Program-made: the position numbers and the translations under genes
Source: Lactobacillus sp. ESL0684
GTDB lineage: Bacteria > Bacillota > Bacilli > Lactobacillales > Lactobacillaceae
Length of the DNA stretch: 64,000 nucleotides
Assembly: GCF_029392675.1 (NCBI RefSeq)
Contig: NZ_CP113941.1
Span: 1,779,001-1,843,000 of the forward strand
Reading direction: 5' to 3'
Part shown: in pieces, positions 36,203 through 44,830 of the stretch
Numbering within the stretch: the stretch's first letter is position 1
Layout of the letters: every line of letters begins with the position of its first letter
Notes under the pieces: generated by a model
Database searches by the model: none
Told to the model about the DNA's origin: nothing
What the model saw: only the letters and a program-made list of their open reading frames with translations

Positions 36203-37279
36203 ATGAAAAATATGGGTTTCCGGTGGTACGGAGATAATAACGATGCCATCAAATTACAAGATATTCGTCAAATTCCTGGGACAACTCAGGTCGTTGGTGC
36301 TTTATTTGATATTCCAGCTGGTGAAGTTTGGCCAAAAGACCAAATTAAACAATTAAAAGACGAAGTTGAAGCAGCTGGTTTAAAATTAGAAGTTATTGAA
36401 TCAGTTAATGTCCATGATGACATTAAGATTGGATTACCTTCCCGCGACCGGTACATTGAAAATTACATTCAAACTATTCGCAACTTAGCAGAATACGGTG
36501 TTAAAGTTATTTGTTATAATTTCATGCCAGTATTTGACTGGATTAGAACTGATTTGCACTATGAATTAGATGATGGTTCAACTGCTATGGCTTTTGAACA
36601 AAAATATATCACGGATGATCCTGAAAGTATTGCACAAGCGATGCAAAAGAATTCCAATGGTTATGTCCAAGCTGGTTGGGAACCAGAACGCATGGCAGAA
36701 ATCAAGAAATTGATGAAAGCATATGTAGGCGTTAATACAGCTAAATTAACTGCTAACTTAAAATACTTTTTAGACGCAATCATTCCTGTTTGTGAAGAGT
36801 GTGATGTTCGCATGGCTATGCATCCTGACGACCCACCTCGACCACTATTCGGTTTACCACGAATTTACAAGAATCGTGATGACATGCTTAAGATTGAGCA
36901 ATTACACGAATCTCCTTATAATGGTTTTACCATTTGTTGCGGTAGTCTAGGCGAAAATCCTAAAAATGATGTACCAGCTATTATTCGAGAATTTGCTGCT
37001 AAAGATCGCGTATTCTTTATTCATGCTCGCAATATCAACTTTATCAATGACCAAGGCGATTTTCATGAATCTGCTGCCTTATCTTCAAAAGGCTCGCTTG
37101 ATATGTATGAAATCATAAAAGCACTGTATGATAATAATTATCAAGGCTATATTCGTCCTGATCATGGTCGTGATATTTGGGGTGAAAATGGTCGTCCTGG
37201 TTATGGACTATACGATCGTGCATTAAGTATCACTTATTTAAATGGTCTATGGGAAGCCATAGATAAAGATCATAAATAA
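36203..37279 (+). CDS. uxuA: Mannonate dehydratase
   Basis: UxuA removes water from D-mannonate to give 2-keto-3-deoxygluconate (KDG). The 358-residue TIM-barrel protein shows 'MGFRWYGDNNDAIKLQDIRQ', 'VICYNFMPVFDWIRTDL', 'MAMHPDDPPRPLFGLPRI', 'CCGSLGE' and 'IRPDHGRDIWGENGRPGYGL', all family signatures with metal ligands His and Cys. AAAGG precedes the ATG. It ends the uxuB-uxuA transcript at a shared terminator. Its product is phosphorylated by KdgK and split by Eda, both encoded at 45-46.7 kb. Confidence 0.96.
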   Translation: MKNMGFRWYGDNNDAIKLQDIRQIPGTTQVVGALFDIPAGEVWPKDQIKQLKDEVEAAGLKLEVIESVNVHDDIKIGLPSRDRYIENYIQTIRNLAEYGVKVICYNFMPVFDWIRTDLHYELDDGSTAMAFEQKYITDDPESIAQAMQKNSNGYVQAGWEPERMAEIKKLMKAYVGVNTAKLTANLKYFLDAIIPVCEECDVRMAMHPDDPPRPLFGLPRIYKNRDDMLKIEQLHESPYNGFTICCGSLGENPKNDVPAIIREFAAKDRVFFIHARNINFINDQGDFHESAALSSKGSLDMYEIIKALYDNNYQGYIRPDHGRDIWGENGRPGYGLYDRALSITYLNGLWEAIDKDHK

Positions 37280-37356
37280 AATCAATTATATTATCTCAAA
37301 AAGTTGACCTTTCAATTCAAAAAACTAACTTCTATAAAAACTATTAGGTCATAAAT

Positions 37357-37396
37357 AAAAAAGCTTGTAAAATCAATTGATTTTGCAAGCTTTTAT
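37357..37396. terminator. Bidirectional terminator between uxuA and the nine-gene cluster
   Basis: AAGCTTGTAAAATC pairs with GATTTTGCAAGCTT over a 4-nt loop, with A-runs and T-runs on both flanks. It divides two converging transcripts. Confidence 0.85.
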
Positions 37397-37416
37397 TGTT
37401 CCTTTAAATACAATTA

Positions 37417-38157
37417 TCAGTCCACAACAGTCTTTATCATAACAAATAACTTGGCAACGTCAGCAGGTTTAGTTAATCCTGTATCCTTATCAATAATTGA
37501 AGAATAAACATGAGGTATGATTTTTTTAACACCCGCTTCAACTGCAATTTCCAAAATTGTTTGAAAATTTTCTAAATCTATTCCACCTGTTGGCTCTAAA
37601 CTAAAATCATTAGCAGCACATGCTTTTGCTAAATACATATATTCATCTTTATGCTTCAATCCTTTCATTGGGAAATATTTTATAGAACTACCTCCCATAT
37701 CTTTCAACATAGCAATAGCTGCCACAATAGGAACCTCAGCAGTTTTAACTTGACTGCTAAATGGGCCAGTTGCAATATTAACATAACCAACTTTTCCAGT
37801 TGGAGAAACCAAACCATTAACTACTGTTTCACTTTGCCCTAACATAGTTCTTGATTGAGCCACTCCAGTAAAAACCTGATTTACATGTTGTGGTTGAAGT
37901 ATTTTGGAAACTTCACTAACCATCAAACTTTGGTTAGGATCCCCAGCTCCTAAGCCAACTGAAATTGCATTATCAACAGCAGTTTGATACTTTTTCATAT
38001 CTGTAACACAAGTTCTATTATCCGGATAATTTTTAGTTAATACTCCGCAAATAACATGACCCTCAGCTGCTTGATAAATATCTTTTGCATTATCTACTGA
38101 ACCAGCCAGTACATTCAAAGCTACCCTATCTTTATAATAATTTGGCGTTAATTTCAT
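37417..38157 (-). CDS. DgaF-type 2-keto-3-deoxy-6-phosphogluconate aldolase
   Basis: The 246-residue protein belongs to the KDGP aldolase family (DgaF; TIGR03581-type, from memory). Members split KDGP into pyruvate and glyceraldehyde-3-phosphate, and the family is unrelated in sequence to Eda. Segments seen are 'VALNVLAGSVDNAKDIYQA', 'VSVGLGAGDPNQ'-like 'ISVGLGAGDPNQSLMVSEV', 'TGKVGYVNIATGPFSSQVKT' and 'MKGLKHKDEYMYLAKACAAN', with 'SLEPTGGIDLENFQ' near the end. It overlaps the ammonia-lyase gene by 4 bp and ends the nine-gene operon. A phosphorylated substrate implies that phosphate is added earlier, during or after uptake. Confidence 0.85.
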   Translation of the reverse strand: MKLTPNYYKDRVALNVLAGSVDNAKDIYQAAEGHVICGVLTKNYPDNRTCVTDMKKYQTAVDNAISVGLGAGDPNQSLMVSEVSKILQPQHVNQVFTGVAQSRTMLGQSETVVNGLVSPTGKVGYVNIATGPFSSQVKTAEVPIVAAIAMLKDMGGSSIKYFPMKGLKHKDEYMYLAKACAANDFSLEPTGGIDLENFQTILEIAVEAGVKKIIPHVYSSIIDKDTGLTKPADVAKLFVMIKTVVD

Positions 38158-39251
38158 CTTAAAATTTCCTTCAATCTATCAACTATTACACTCATCTCAT
38201 CAGAATCTACGGCTCTAATATCAAATTCAATTATTCCTTCATTCGCTCTATACTCACGGGTATATATTGCTGGATCATTTTCTTTCAATTCTTTAATAAT
38301 TTCTTTAGCATTTTTAGGACAGAGTTTATCAACAACCACATCTGCACGATAAATTTCTCGACCAGCTTGATCTTGTTGCTCTCTAACTTTAATATGAGGT
38401 ACTTGATTTAATTCGGACATAAATGGGATTAAGCGCTTATGCATATCTTTGCCTTTTTCAGGACCCACCTTTAGATACTTTTCAATGGCTCCCAATAAGC
38501 CAAATATATTTTCTTTACCTATTTTCATTGAACGACCCAAGCCCAAACTTTGCATCCTAATCCATTCAATATATTTTCTTTTACCGTATACTAAGCCAGC
38601 CGCTGGTCCTTCTATTGCTTTAGCACCACTAAAGATAACAATATCAACTCCCATTTCAACATATTTTTTTAGATCTTCCTCTGCTGCTGCATCGAGAATT
38701 AGTGGCAATCCATGTTGATGAGCTACTTTAAGTGCATCTTCAATAGATAGCATACTTTTTTGAACAGCATGGTGACTTTTTACGTAAAAAATTGCCGCTG
38801 TACTATCATCAATAGCCCATTCAATATGTTCGGATGAACACATATTTGCATACCCTGCTTCAATTATATGACCGCCTCCTACCGCTATCATTTCCTCTTC
38901 AGGTGCACCATAATCAACATTTTGTCCTTTTGGCAATATAAAATTCCTTTTAGTAAACCTATCAGAGTATGGATGATACAAATGATATTTATTACCTTGA
39001 CCAATGAGTGCTGCAATAGTTTGTGCTATCCCAGCAGATGCTGAATTCACTATTACCGCATCTTCTGCACCAAGTAATTTAGCAATATATTCGCCACTTT
39101 TTTTAACTAAGTCTGCCATCTCAAAAAAATGACTATCACCAAATTGTTGGGCTTTAATACTTTCTTCAGGTAGTTTAGAAACACCTAATATCGTCATTTT
39201 TCCACTTGCATTTATCACATGCTTTAAATTTAGTTCTTTATAAAAATCCAT
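38154..39251 (-). CDS. DgaE-like PLP-dependent ammonia lyase (SelA-related fold)
   Basis: The start at 39251 (MDFYKELNLKHVINASGKMT) has GGTGA upstream and follows the amidohydrolase stop by 1 bp. The 365-residue protein resembles SelA-type fold-I PLP enzymes and DgaE, which turns D-glucosaminate-6-phosphate into KDGP and ammonia. The PLP lysine is probably in 'IFSGAKAIEGPAAGLVYGK'; 'VNSASAGIAQTIAALIGQG' and 'LILDAAAEEDLKKY' form the cofactor pocket. With the aldolase directly after, the pair makes pyruvate, glyceraldehyde-3-phosphate and ammonia from an amino-sugar-acid phosphate. The exact stereoisomer is unknown. Confidence 0.82.
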   Translation of the reverse strand: MDFYKELNLKHVINASGKMTILGVSKLPEESIKAQQFGDSHFFEMADLVKKSGEYIAKLLGAEDAVIVNSASAGIAQTIAALIGQGNKYHLYHPYSDRFTKRNFILPKGQNVDYGAPEEEMIAVGGGHIIEAGYANMCSSEHIEWAIDDSTAAIFYVKSHHAVQKSMLSIEDALKVAHQHGLPLILDAAAEEDLKKYVEMGVDIVIFSGAKAIEGPAAGLVYGKRKYIEWIRMQSLGLGRSMKIGKENIFGLLGAIEKYLKVGPEKGKDMHKRLIPFMSELNQVPHIKVREQQDQAGREIYRADVVVDKLCPKNAKEIIKELKENDPAIYTREYRANEGIIEFDIRAVDSDEMSVIVDRLKEILR

Positions 39252-39252
39252 T

Positions 39253-40371
39253 TTATTCACCAATTTCATAGGCTTTACCCATTACTACGCATAATTGTGG
39301 GCAAATTTTCTTATCATATATACGTTCATTTTGATTTGAATCAACTAATTTATTTGCTACATTCTTTTTCAATTCGAAAACAGTTAAATCAGCATCGTAG
39401 CCTTCCTCAAGTTTTCCTTTAGTCACCAAATTAAAGGTCTTTGCTGGTGCTTCAGTAACCATACTAACAACTTTAGACAATGAAAAACCATACATTAAAA
39501 ACTTTTCCATAGTAGTTGCCATATCATAAACAGGACCATTAATCCGATTTCTACTATATATATCTGTACTAATTGATTTAGGCACCAATCCTGCTGAATT
39601 AGCTACATCAAAAGTATTAAAATTAAAGCTATCTGTTCCATGTCCTACATCAAAAGTTACTCCTCGCTTATAGGCTTCCCAGACAAATTGATGAATATTA
39701 CCTTCCTTATCGATGATTCCGTTTGGCTTTCCATTATACACATGTGTCAAAATATCATTATTGTCCATTAACGATACAACATTCTTTAAATCAGGTGGAT
39801 TTGCTCCAACATGGACCATGATCGGAAACGAACCACCTAACTCCTTTTGGAACTTTTTCCCTCTTTTTAATGGTTCCACTCCATTATTCACAACTACAGA
39901 ATGACTTTCTCTAACTTTAATTCCCACAATAAAATTTTGATATTTTTCAACTGAATCTAATAATGCTTTTTCTTCAATCGTATCAAGATTACCTAATTCG
40001 TTTTGAGCTAAGATACCAGTCTTGCCAACATTAATCATAGCGTAAACATTGGTAATTTTATCCTCATTGGAATCATAAAAATCATCAATATTTTCTGCAC
40101 CAGTGGATCCTGCATCAATTACAGTTGTAACTCCCGATTTATAGCCATCTTCGTCAGGATCATCATAATAAAGCGTTAACTTCTCATAGCAATGTACATG
40201 ATCATCAATCCAACCTGCAGAAATATATTTTCCTTGTAGGTTAATAGTTTGATGAGCCTTAATATCTTCCAATTTATGACCCATTGCAACGATTTTATGA
40301 CCTCTTATTGCAACTTCTAATGGACTATCATCTTTAATACTTAAACCATTTTTTAAATATAGATCTAACAA
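39253..40371 (-). CDS. Amidohydrolase/deacetylase-family metallohydrolase (EF0837-like)
   Basis: A TTG at 40371 is the likely start: AGAGGTG lies 7 nt upstream, and longer versions overlap the DUF4310 gene. The 372-residue enzyme has the amidohydrolase metal motif 'IDDHVHCYEK' (H-x-H), a candidate bridging Lys in 'VGIKVRESHSV', metal His in 'PIMVHVGANPPD' and 'LTHVYNGKPNGI', and the last Asp region 'DVGHGTDSFNF'. It belongs to the cog3964 group, some members of which hydrolyse N- or O-acyl groups. In this operon it would remove an acyl group to expose the amine acted on by the DgaE-like enzyme. This role is inferred. Confidence 0.8.
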   Translation of the reverse strand: MLDLYLKNGLSIKDDSPLEVAIRGHKIVAMGHKLEDIKAHQTINLQGKYISAGWIDDHVHCYEKLTLYYDDPDEDGYKSGVTTVIDAGSTGAENIDDFYDSNEDKITNVYAMINVGKTGILAQNELGNLDTIEEKALLDSVEKYQNFIVGIKVRESHSVVVNNGVEPLKRGKKFQKELGGSFPIMVHVGANPPDLKNVVSLMDNNDILTHVYNGKPNGIIDKEGNIHQFVWEAYKRGVTFDVGHGTDSFNFNTFDVANSAGLVPKSISTDIYSRNRINGPVYDMATTMEKFLMYGFSLSKVVSMVTEAPAKTFNLVTKGKLEEGYDADLTVFELKKNVANKLVDSNQNERIYDKKICPQLCVVMGKAYEIGE

Positions 40372-40385
40372 GATTACACACCTCT

Positions 40386-41051
40386 TTACAACTTTATTGG
40401 GAAAAAGAAACCTGCAATCATTGATCCAATAATTGCACCACCTGTGATTGGCTTCTTCCAAGCATAAAAAATAATTGCCCCAACAATTGCTCCAAGTCCA
40501 ATCGGAATGGACGCTTGAGCAGCAGAAATGATGATCAGCGGGCCAAGGAAACGCCCAGTATCATTGCCAGCTCCCATCATAATGTCTGCACCAAAGGTAG
40601 AATTAGCCTGTTTTAAAGTAAAATGTCGTATAACATAAATAATTGCTCCAATAATTACGCCAATTATGGCACCTGTCAATAATGCTAAAGGAAAACTTTC
40701 AATTGGTTCTTTAATATTCATACTTAATAAAATTGCAGGAACCCCAAGGCCAACACCTGTTAACAGCGAGCCACCTAAATCTAAGATTCCATCTAATGAT
40801 CCTTCAAGGATCCTTGCAAATAGAAAACTCGCTCCAAATGCTGCACATGCACCGTATGAACCTCCAGTCATACCGGCTTTTAGCATGGCAACAAACGCAA
40901 CCTCGTTAAATGCACCAGTTCCATAATTAAAATACATTGAAGTTCCTGCAAATACACCAGCAGACATTATTCCCACAATAATTGGAAAACTCCAATCTGC
41001 ATACCAAAAACTTTTAGTATCTTTTAAATTTAATGATTCATCGTTTTTCAT
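40386..41051 (-). CDS. DUF4310 membrane protein
   Basis: The 221-residue protein has about six hydrophobic stretches and many small residues, for example 'IVGIMSAGVFAGTSMYF', 'GMTGGSYGACAAFGASFLFA', 'DLGGSLLTGVGLGVPAILLS' and 'IGLGAIVGAIIFYAW', and ends '...IAGFFFPIKL'. It matches DUF4310 (TIGR03579, EF_0833-like, from memory), always found beside DUF4311, DUF4312 and an SFCGS protein. No transport fold is assigned, and no known PTS EIIC signature is seen. Context suggests it forms the membrane channel with DUF4311. It follows DUF4311 by 14 bp. Confidence 0.85.
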   Translation of the reverse strand: MKNDESLNLKDTKSFWYADWSFPIIVGIMSAGVFAGTSMYFNYGTGAFNEVAFVAMLKAGMTGGSYGACAAFGASFLFARILEGSLDGILDLGGSLLTGVGLGVPAILLSMNIKEPIESFPLALLTGAIIGVIIGAIIYVIRHFTLKQANSTFGADIMMGAGNDTGRFLGPLIIISAAQASIPIGLGAIVGAIIFYAWKKPITGGAIIGSMIAGFFFPIKL

Positions 41052-41065
41052 ACTATACCTTCTTT

Positions 41066-41839
41066 TTAACCACCAAATACAGCATGGACTTGTTTAAGCC
41101 AGCCAGGTATACTTACATTCATTTGTTTTAGTAATGTCACATCAAAACTTCTGAAGAATCCACTTAATACAAAGAGTAGAATCGTTGCAATCAAAATAGA
41201 CTTAGTAATTTTATTCCATCCACTCTCATCTACTCCTTTACCTACTAAAATTCCCAAAACCACTCCAGGAACTGCATTCCCCATAATTAATTGTGCAAAA
41301 CCTCCAAAAATAGTACCGAACATGCCTGACCGTTTCCCGGCATCAATAGCTGCTAACCAAAAGATAACAGGCATAACAGTATTAATTAATAACGTTGCAG
41401 CTGGAACCAAAACTTTGACAGCAGTTATTTGCAAAGATTGTGGTAATGCAGAACTAGTTAAGTTTAAAAAAGCTACAACTATGGAACCTATAATTGCACC
41501 AACTATTCCCATCGCTTTAGCATCATGCATTGCCTTTTCATCATGATTTTTTAGCATTAATATTGCAGCCGCCCAGTTGGGAATAACTCTATGAGTTACA
41601 TCCTGAGTAAATGAACCCGCTGCAACAGTAGAAGCCCATGCGTTAAAAAAGAAACCTAATCCAAACGAAAAATGTGATGCTGGATCGCCCTCACTAGCAT
41701 TCATTTCTCCTAATGTTCTAAATGCACCTAACGCTTGTACAGTCGGGGCATTAAACATTCTTGCTGCACCTATTCCAACAGCAAATCCTACTAATAGTCC
41801 GATTACAATTGACTCAATAAAAATTACAAAAAAGTGCAT
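41066..41839 (-). CDS. DUF4311 membrane protein
   Basis: The 257-residue protein has about seven hydrophobic segments. Notable parts are 'IGLLVGFAVGIGAARMFNAP', a conserved-looking polar loop 'RTLGEMNASEGDPASHFSFG', 'QDVTHRVIPNWAAAILMLKN', 'LINTVMPVIFWLAAIDAGKR' and 'GNAVPGVVLGILVGKG'. It matches DUF4311 (TIGR03580, EF_0832-like, from memory). Size and pairing with a second shorter membrane protein recall two-protein permeases such as PTS IIC/IID, but I see no shared motif that proves this. It lies 1 bp after DUF4312, so translation is probably coupled. Confidence 0.85.
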   Translation of the reverse strand: MHFFVIFIESIVIGLLVGFAVGIGAARMFNAPTVQALGAFRTLGEMNASEGDPASHFSFGLGFFFNAWASTVAAGSFTQDVTHRVIPNWAAAILMLKNHDEKAMHDAKAMGIVGAIIGSIVVAFLNLTSSALPQSLQITAVKVLVPAATLLINTVMPVIFWLAAIDAGKRSGMFGTIFGGFAQLIMGNAVPGVVLGILVGKGVDESGWNKITKSILIATILLFVLSGFFRSFDVTLLKQMNVSIPGWLKQVHAVFGG

Positions 41840-41840
41840 C

Positions 41841-42197
41841 TTAAACCCCTTTTACTATTCTTTTAAAAGAATCATTATCACCAATAAAGACTTTTTCATA
41901 TTTCATTTTTTCTAATAAAATGTATTCAATATGAACATTGACAATTAATGTCACTTCATATGAAGTCACTACCCTAGGAAAAAAGAAAAAAAGAAAGTGT
42001 TCTTTTTTGTTTATTTGTTTTAAGCTGCCTAGTTCAAAAAAGCTTGGCTTTATACTAAAAATTAAAATTGAATTGTCTTTAGTTAATGCTTTTGATATAT
42101 TACTTAAAGCCTCAGCAATTGCAGCTTTCTTATCTTTTCCCTTGCCTGTTACTTCTATTTCTTTGTCTTTTTCAACTATTAAATTTAAATTTTTCAT
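41841..42197 (-). CDS. DUF4312 protein
   Basis: The 118-residue soluble protein begins MKNLNLIVEKDKEIEVTGKG with a lysine-rich helix 'KKAAIAEALSNISKAL', and ends 'EKVFIGDNDSFKRIVKGV'. It matches DUF4312 (TIGR03578, EF_0831-like, from memory), known only from this gene set. No membrane segment is convincing, though 'HFLFFFFPRVV' is strongly hydrophobic and could contact the membrane proteins. No catalytic motif is apparent. It sits between SFCGS (15 bp upstream) and DUF4311 (1 bp downstream), which suggests a cytoplasmic partner of the membrane pair. Confidence 0.82.
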   Translation of the reverse strand: MKNLNLIVEKDKEIEVTGKGKDKKAAIAEALSNISKALTKDNSILIFSIKPSFFELGSLKQINKKEHFLFFFFPRVVTSYEVTLIVNVHIEYILLEKMKYEKVFIGDNDSFKRIVKGV

Positions 42198-42212
42198 ATT
42201 TGCTCCTAGTAA

Positions 42213-42569
42213 TTAATCAGGATACTTTTTATTAATAGCTTCCACTATTTTTTCTCCTAACTCTTCTTTATCCATGAACCCGAACCCTAAAACTTTAATA
42301 CCATCTTCAATTGCAGTCACGCCTTCAGTAATCGACCTCATACCATGTCTTTCTGCATAGCCATACTTATTATTTGCAATTATTGCTCCTGCACCTCCAC
42401 TTCCGCAAAATGAAATACCAAAGTCTGCGTTGTTTTCATTCATAACATCGCCAAGTTTCATATCAGCACCAATTCCTGGTACTAGTACAACTTTAGCTCC
42501 TGCTTTTTCTATTCCAGATGCAACTTTTTGCCCTTTGCCCATACGATCTGCTACTACAATTGTTACCAT
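42213..42569 (-). CDS. Glycine-rich SFCGS-family protein
   Basis: The 118-residue protein has a Rossmann-like start 'MVTIVVADRMGKGQKVASGI', a second strand 'AKVVLVPGIGADMKLGD', and the family motif S53-F-C-G-S57 within 'DFGISFCGSGGAGAIIANN'. The single cysteine (C55) is flanked by glycines and serines like a nucleotide or phosphate loop. It matches TIGR03577 (EF_0830-like, from memory), of unknown function. A phospho-cysteine carrier role, as in PTS EIIB, is an attractive guess given the PRD regulators beside it, but EIIB proteins carry the Cys after the first strand, not here. Confidence 0.85.
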   Translation of the reverse strand: MVTIVVADRMGKGQKVASGIEKAGAKVVLVPGIGADMKLGDVMNENNADFGISFCGSGGAGAIIANNKYGYAERHGMRSITEGVTAIEDGIKVLGFGFMDKEELGEKIVEAINKKYPD

Positions 42570-42580
42570 TATTTTTCTCC

Positions 42581-42931
42581 TTAATTTAATAACATATTTT
42601 CAAAATGAATAGATAGTACATAACTTTCTGATTTAGATAACTTACCCACATTACTATTAATAAAATCAACAATCTTCAGCGAAATACTTAAAGCTTTTTC
42701 GCTAACTTCACTAAAAATAGCTTCATCAACATCATCTAATTTTTTCCCCCTTTTAGCCCTAATAACCATCTCTGATAAATGATTTCCTAATACCTTAAGT
42801 TGAAGTTGTGTAGGCTTTAGCTTATATTTAGCAATAATCTTTAATACATATTTTTCAACTTTTTTAAGTTCAAACTTATAATCGCTTTTTTCAACATAGA
42901 ATTGTAATTCTTTAGGTAGTTTTTCATCCAT
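42581..42931 (-). CDS. Stand-alone PRD-domain protein
   Basis: The ATG at 42931 (MDEKLPKELQFYVEKS) is preferred; AAAGGG lies 12 nt upstream, while an ATG at 42943 abuts it. The 116-residue helical protein is a single PTS regulation domain with candidate phospho-histidines in 'LGNHLSEMVIRAKRG' and 'VLSIHFENML'. It matches the EF_0829-like family (TIGR03582, from memory) of the conserved cluster. PRDs are phosphorylated by HPr or EIIB and signal transport status. Alone, with no DNA-binding domain, it may work through the BglG-type activator encoded 18 bp upstream. Confidence 0.8.
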   Translation of the reverse strand: MDEKLPKELQFYVEKSDYKFELKKVEKYVLKIIAKYKLKPTQLQLKVLGNHLSEMVIRAKRGKKLDDVDEAIFSEVSEKALSISLKIVDFINSNVGKLSKSESYVLSIHFENMLLN

Positions 42932-42949
42932 TTGTTTAATCATCCCTTT

Positions 42950-44803
42950 CTATCGAAACTCGGTATATTTTAAAATAGCTATAATTTCAGTAGTATTTAT
43001 ATCAAGATTTAGATCTAAAAACGTCTTTTTTATAAAGTCAAAGTCTTCTGAAGAACAACCATAATACGTATCCTCATTAGTTTGTATAGTGTATTGCTTA
43101 TTAAAGAAAATTCTGTCAGTAGCCATTTCTACATGAATCATAAATGCATCCATATATTTATTATCTATTTGGTTAATAAAATGCTTTTTTAGTCGGATAA
43201 ATGCTTCTAAAGCCATTGACAAAACATGTTCAGTATTTTCAACATCTAACTTCTGTTCTGGATAATCAAGATTTAAGCGATTAGAAGCAAGGTTTACTTT
43301 TTCATTTAACTTTTTTAATTCATTTTCAATTTTTATAATGTCTTGCTTAGTTGGTATTGGATTAACTTGAATAGTTGGTATTGTCGTAATCTCATTTAAC
43401 ATAAAAATACTAATTATTATATCTGGACCTAATTCCTTTGCCTTGTACAAATAATTTGATAGTGAAGCAAATCCAACACAGGTAATGCAACTAATCTCTT
43501 GTTCTACAGATCTTCGTAGAACACTAGTAGCTCCTTTGCCAGATGAGCATACATACATCGCTTTAACCTTAAATGAATTTTTAAAATCATTAATTGCAAC
43601 CACGAAATGTAAAGAAATCATAGTAATGAATGCATCATTTATAATAATTGGATTTTCAGAAACAAATATTCTTAAAGCTTCTTTTACCGATAAAAAGACC
43701 TCCGGATATTTACTTTTCAATTCATATGTAAATGGTGTATACATATCAGAATATTGATAATCGCTGTTGAACTCTGTTGTAATATGTTGTACTAATGAAT
43801 CAAGCAAGGTTATATCCTGATTTAAAGTTAGCTTTAATTTATTTGATACATAATTAATGATCTTTACAGCAACCGCTTCAGGATGACCATTAAAGTCACT
43901 TACACCAAAAACAAAATATTTTTCTTCTTGTAGTGACTTCTTAACCTCAAACTTCTTCATTATTTTTGTATAAACTTCGAGATACTTCTCTTGGTTTCTT
44001 TGTAAATCATGTTTTGTATCATGACTTATCAATCTTTTTCCACTTTTATTTTCAAAAATAATGACTGTCAATCGATTAATCATTGATTTAATAATATTAC
44101 GATCAGTACTATGTGAACTTAAAGTCTCAGATAAATCGTCAGAAAAGCTTAATGCGATTGCACTCATAATTCTTCTGATCGACAGTGGTAAATCTAAGTC
44201 TTTACAGCAATCTAAACTAATTTTAATAATCATATTTAGGGTATCTGTTATTTCAAATGTATAATAATCAATATGCTTTTGAAGAATATATTCCATTAAA
44301 GAACGAACATCTATTTCATCCCCTATCAATTTGTATCCATAATAATTTTTTCCAATTATGCTCAATTGAAATCTTTTAGCTTCTTTCCTCGCGCTTTTTA
44401 AGTCAGATAAAAAGGTATTATTAGATACATTTAACGTTTCAGATAGTGATTTACCTGTTAAATATTCATTGTTAAAAACCAATTTAGTTAAAATAAGCCA
44501 TTTGCGCTCATCTGGACTGTAGTACAAAATACTAGAATTCTTCAGCTTGCCATTAACATATAAGCTATTAATCGCTGCTTTTCTTTCTTCATCACTAGAA
44601 GAACTTATCCATATTCCCTTACCAGGTTTCGAGTTATATTCACACCCAATTTGAGCAGAAAGCCATTCGGATATTTTGTTCAGATCGCTGCGTAAAGTTC
44701 TGGTAGAAACCCTATATTTTTCTGACATATCTTTGACTTTATAAACTTGAGGGTTAGTCAACAATTCAATTGCAATTCTTGTTTGTCTAGAAGTTAGAGT
44801 CAT
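42950..44803 (-). CDS. BglG-type PRD transcriptional activator with EIIB-like domain
   Basis: The start at 44803 (MTLTSRQTRIAIELL) has AGGAG 8 nt upstream. The 617-residue protein has a winged HTH ('VKDMSEKYRVSTRTLRSDLN', 23-42), a second HTH (about 117-145), PRD-like helices (about 170-410, H340 and H399 in 'LVQHITTEF' and 'ISLHFVVAIND'), and an EIIB-like domain with P-loop 'AMYVCSSGKGATSVLRR' (C419). The C-terminal PRD-like segment has 'IHVEMATDRIFFNK'. There is no RNA-binding CAT domain, so it binds DNA, as LicR/MtlR do. It heads the nine-gene operon and probably activates its own promoter. Confidence 0.88.
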   Translation of the reverse strand: MTLTSRQTRIAIELLTNPQVYKVKDMSEKYRVSTRTLRSDLNKISEWLSAQIGCEYNSKPGKGIWISSSSDEERKAAINSLYVNGKLKNSSILYYSPDERKWLILTKLVFNNEYLTGKSLSETLNVSNNTFLSDLKSARKEAKRFQLSIIGKNYYGYKLIGDEIDVRSLMEYILQKHIDYYTFEITDTLNMIIKISLDCCKDLDLPLSIRRIMSAIALSFSDDLSETLSSHSTDRNIIKSMINRLTVIIFENKSGKRLISHDTKHDLQRNQEKYLEVYTKIMKKFEVKKSLQEEKYFVFGVSDFNGHPEAVAVKIINYVSNKLKLTLNQDITLLDSLVQHITTEFNSDYQYSDMYTPFTYELKSKYPEVFLSVKEALRIFVSENPIIINDAFITMISLHFVVAINDFKNSFKVKAMYVCSSGKGATSVLRRSVEQEISCITCVGFASLSNYLYKAKELGPDIIISIFMLNEITTIPTIQVNPIPTKQDIIKIENELKKLNEKVNLASNRLNLDYPEQKLDVENTEHVLSMALEAFIRLKKHFINQIDNKYMDAFMIHVEMATDRIFFNKQYTIQTNEDTYYGCSSEDFDFIKKTFLDLNLDINTTEIIAILKYTEFR

Positions 44804-44830
44804 TTTGCTCACTCCTTTCTCCACACCACA

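Noticed and set aside
40372-40461. 30-residue N-terminal extension of the amidohydrolase
   Set aside because: It overlaps the DUF4310 gene end; the TTG at 40371 has a good RBS and correct spacing.
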